A stretch of DNA of 64,000 nt from JAPPHA01 sp964291635. GTDB taxonomy: Bacteria > Pseudomonadota > Alphaproteobacteria > Rhodobacterales > Rhodobacteraceae. Below are positions 61,872 to 64,000 of this stretch, piece by piece. The notes beneath the pieces are model-generated. The model saw only the letters and a list, made by a program, of their open reading frames with translations, made no database searches and had not been told where the DNA came from. Position numbers and translations under genes: made by a program. The stretch is from assembly GCA_964291635.2 (NCBI GenBank), contig OZ219892.1:558001-622000 (forward strand), written 5' to 3'. Position 1 is the stretch's first letter. Each line of letters starts with the position of its first letter.

Positions 61872-62669
61872 TCAGAGAATGCTGCGAATCGGGTCACCCG
61901 GGGACGGGTCGTAACCGAGGATGTCGTCGAAGAGTTCGGCGACCTTGCCCTCGGCAACCATTTCGGCCCTGGTGGCGTTGATGGCGCGGACCAGGTTCGG
62001 CTTGCCCTTCTTGACTGCCCATCCGAGTTGTGCCGGATCGATCAAGCCCGGAAGTGATCGCAACGGCAGTTTCGACTTGGTGATCGCGTAGTTCGCCGCG
62101 ATGCTCTCCAGAATGACCGCTTCGATGTTGCCGTTTACCAGGTCCTGCATTCCGTCGACGTCAGCCTTGTACGCCTTCAGATTGCCGCCGAGCTGTTCGA
62201 CGATGGGAATGAATGTCGAGGCGGCGATGGCGCCAATGTCCTTCCCCCGAAGTTCGTCCGGTGAGGCATAGTCGGAGTCCTTGTGAACGACGACGCGGGC
62301 ACCGGTTTCGATCCATCCGTCGCAGAACGTAACCGCCTTCTGCCGTTCTGCGGTTATGCCCATGGCATTGCCGACGATGTCGAAGTGGTCGGCCTGGAGA
62401 CCGACGAGCATCGAATCCCATTTTACGATAACCGGCTGGTATTCAAGCTCGAGGCGATTGCAGATCTCGCCCATGATCCTCATTTCAAGACCGTCCAGTT
62501 CTCCGTTCGGTTTTCGCATGCTGAATGGAGGATAGGTGCCTTCAGTGGCGGATGTCAGCACGCCGGGGTTGAGCAGCTCCAGGTCTGATGCGGCCCAGCC
62601 AACGATTGGGCCAGCAGCTGTCGCAGCGACGGCGGCACTTGCCGTTCCCAGGAATTCTCTTCTTCTCAT
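61872..62669 (-). CDS. Amino-acid ABC transporter substrate-binding protein (SBP_bac_3)
   Basis: 265-aa periplasmic receptor. The Tat-like signal is MRRREFLGTASAAVAATAAG. The mature part has LTSATEGTYPPFSMRKPNGE, GLEMRIMGEICNRLELEYQP, KWDSMLVGLQADHFDIVGNA and GITAERQKAVTFCDGW, the standard polar-amino-acid pattern. IGAIAASTFIPIVEQ and SKLPLRSLPGLIDPAQLG follow. Last gene of the minus-strand operon, after the permease. Confidence 0.9.
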   Translation of the reverse strand: MRRREFLGTASAAVAATAAGPIVGWAASDLELLNPGVLTSATEGTYPPFSMRKPNGELDGLEMRIMGEICNRLELEYQPVIVKWDSMLVGLQADHFDIVGNAMGITAERQKAVTFCDGWIETGARVVVHKDSDYASPDELRGKDIGAIAASTFIPIVEQLGGNLKAYKADVDGMQDLVNGNIEAVILESIAANYAITKSKLPLRSLPGLIDPAQLGWAVKKGKPNLVRAINATRAEMVAEGKVAELFDDILGYDPSPGDPIRSIL

Positions 62670-62724
62670 GGTCGTCTCCTTTCCAGGTTCTTGGGTTTTG
62701 CGCGTCAGGTTTCGTGGTCGATCG

Positions 62725-63396
62725 TCAGATTTTCAGGGAGTATTTTCGTTCGTACCAAGACGCGAACTGGCTGAGCATTGTGTTCATGGCCAGATAGATG
62801 AAGGCTGCAGCGATCAGGAAATCGAACGGCCGGAACGTCTCGGCCAGGGCGAGCTGGGCGAACATGGTGACCTCGATGATCGTAATCGTCGACAGCAGCG
62901 ACGTGTTCTTCAGCGTGTTTATCGCCTCGTTCGTCATGGCAGGCACCACGATGCGGATCACCTGGGGAAGGATGATGTGACGCATCATCAATGCCGGACT
63001 CATGCCCAGTGCCAGCGCCGACTCGGTCTGACCGCGCGGGATGGCAAGGAATCCTGATCGAAATACCTCGGCGACGTAGGCGCCGCTGCTGATCGCCAAA
63101 GCCACGACACCGGCGACAAACGGGGACAGACGGAATCCCGATATATGGGGGATCCCGAAATAGATGATGAATATCTGAATGAGACTCGGTGTCCCTCGCA
63201 CGAACCAGATGTAAAACTCTGCCGGCCAGCGAAGACACCGGTTGTGAGAGGACTTTCCGAGTGTCGTCGCAAGCCCGATCATCCAGCTGATGACGATTGC
63301 GAGAAACGAGATCTCCAGCGCAATCAAGGCTGCATGAAAGAACCCGACGGTGTAGGGTGCGAACCAGTAAAGGTAGTCAATGATACTGCTTGCCAC
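62725..63396 (-). CDS. Amino-acid ABC transporter permease (HisM/GlnP-type)
   Basis: 223-aa permease with about five hydrophobic segments, starting YWFAPYTVGFFHAALIALEI. The family stretch FYIWFVRGTPSLIQIFIIYF and the cytoplasmic loop ESALALGMSPALMMRHIILP-QVIRIVVPAMTNE (EAA motif) are clear. A single permease gene suggests a homodimer unless a partner lies beyond the window. Seventeen bases after the ATPase gene. Confidence 0.9.
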   Translation of the reverse strand: MASSIIDYLYWFAPYTVGFFHAALIALEISFLAIVISWMIGLATTLGKSSHNRCLRWPAEFYIWFVRGTPSLIQIFIIYFGIPHISGFRLSPFVAGVVALAISSGAYVAEVFRSGFLAIPRGQTESALALGMSPALMMRHIILPQVIRIVVPAMTNEAINTLKNTSLLSTITIIEVTMFAQLALAETFRPFDFLIAAAFIYLAMNTMLSQFASWYERKYSLKI

Positions 63397-63413
63397 TTTC
63401 GGAACCCTTTCGC

Positions 63414-64000
63414 CTAATGGTGGTGCAGGACACGGTTCAGGAACTGTCGTGTGTGGGGGTTTTCCGGGGTGCCGAGAACGTCGGGCGACGGCCCGATCTC
63501 CTCGATTTGACCGTTGTACAGGAAGGCCGTTCGGTTGCTCACATGTCGGGCAAAGCCCATCTCGTGCGTGACCACGATCATCGTCATGCCACTTGTCGCG
63601 AGTTCGCCCATGATGTCGAGGACTTCACCGACCAGTTCCGGATCAAGCGCCGAGGTGACCTCGTCGAAAAGCATGAGTTTTGGTTCCATGGCCAGGGCGC
63701 GGGCGATGGCAACGCGTTGTTGTTGGCCACCCGACAATTCGCGCGGAAATGAGTCACGTTTTTCGGGAAGCCCGATCATTTCCAGCAATTCGGACGCGTG
63801 TTCACGCGCGACAGCCGGCTTGATTCGTCGGACGCGGATCGGCGCTTCAGTGATATTCTCGAGAACGGTCTTGTGGGGCCAAAGGTTGAAATTCTGGAAA
63901 ACCATGCCGACCGAGGCTCGGAACCGGGCCAGTTTCCGGGCGTTTCGCCAGGCGGAGCCTGTGAAACTGTATCGGATCTGTTCTCCGTCCAGCACGAGTG
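63414..64000 (-). CDS. Amino-acid ABC transporter ATP-binding protein (partial)
   Basis: C-terminal ~195 residues of a GlnQ/HisP-type ATPase; the N terminus with Walker A lies beyond the window edge. Present are the Q-loop VGMVFQNFNLWPHKTVLENI, signature RELSGGQQQRVAIARALAME, Walker B LMLFDEVTSALDPELVGEVL and H-loop IVVTHEMGFARHVSNRTAFL. It heads the visible operon followed by permease and receptor. Confidence 0.92.
   Translation of the reverse strand, partial: LVLDGEQIRYSFTGSAWRNARKLARFRASVGMVFQNFNLWPHKTVLENITEAPIRVRRIKPAVAREHASELLEMIGLPEKRDSFPRELSGGQQQRVAIARALAMEPKLMLFDEVTSALDPELVGEVLDIMGELATSGMTMIVVTHEMGFARHVSNRTAFLYNGQIEEIGPSPDVLGTPENPHTRQFLNRVLHHH

Noticed and set aside
1..64000. CRISPR array or cas genes
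   Set aside because: No regularly spaced repeats and no cas-like proteins seen; the only RNA-guided nucleases are TnpB proteins.

Overview
The window is GC-rich and reads as part of an alphaproteobacterial chromosome. This rests on the mix of families: an NDUFA9-type NAD-binding protein beside uppP, an IalB-like protein, a Frc-type fructose uptake module, TRAP transporters, QueG, DUF4864 and a GCS2-type ligase. I cannot place it below class; a rhodobacterial or rhodospirillal relative would fit. There are many solute importers, and an unusual number of broken genes for 64 kb, which suggests a genome losing genes and colonised by insertion sequences. || Layout. 0.1-0.6 kb: weak transposase remnant. 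0.9-2.6 kb: AbrB-family membrane protein behind two small ORFs joined by ATGA and GTGA stop/start overlaps. 4-12.3 kb (minus): fructose or fructoside uptake and catabolism operon (substrate-binding protein, GH32 hydrolase, class II aldolase, PfkB kinase, FrcK-like kinase, ROK regulator, ABC ATPase, ABC permease). 12.7-15.8 kb (minus): TRAP transporter. 16.6-23.3 kb: peptide/opine ABC transporter with a divergent GntR-type regulator. 23.6-33.6 kb: housekeeping genes (NDUFA9-like, uppP, GST, queG, epimerase, two L,D-transpeptidases, CAP lipoprotein, rlmN), broken by an IS200/IS605 element inserted in a gltB tail. 33.8-41.3 kb: ialB, a TnpB-carrying element, an ECF sigma factor overlapping a membrane VWA protein, mscS and a VOC protein. 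41.7-49.7 kb: PanB-like protein, ArgE-like deacetylase, flavin reductase/LysR-sensor fusion, and an hpaB hydroxylase gene split by a nested 3.2-kb insertion. 50.5-57.5 kb: leuC, leuD, leuB, GCS2 ligase, DUF4864 protein, aldehyde dehydrogenase. 58-61.2 kb: tRNA-Pro(CGG) followed by a decayed island (traF fragment, AAA-ATPase fragment, two toxin-antitoxin pairs). 61.9-64 kb: polar amino-acid ABC transporter running off the window. || Most unusual finding. Two elements, 34600-36101 and 45723-48941, carry tnpB as their only recognisable gene. Unlike ordinary IS200/IS605/IS1341 elements, each is bounded by terminal inverted repeats (GGGRCTTATAAAGATGGGTT...) and by 8-bp direct repeats. GACATTTT matches 8/8 around the second copy; AATGAAAA/AATGAAAG matches 7/8 around the first. 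The left end of each is an inverted, diverged copy of the right end that includes the last codons of tnpB, so the presumed guide-RNA scaffold region is present at both ends. The second copy split hpaB and was then itself hit by an ISKra4-family element flanked by AGGGTCC repeats. A conventional tnpA+tnpB IS200/IS605 element at 26117-27793 provides a contrast within the same window. || Decay pattern. gltB tail, hpaB, an NTF2/SnoaL-like gene, traF, an AAA ATPase, both TIR-element tnpB copies, the ISKra4 transposase and both toxins (DUF5615, DUF6516) are broken. The partner antitoxins (DUF433, HVO_A0114-like) keep open frames.
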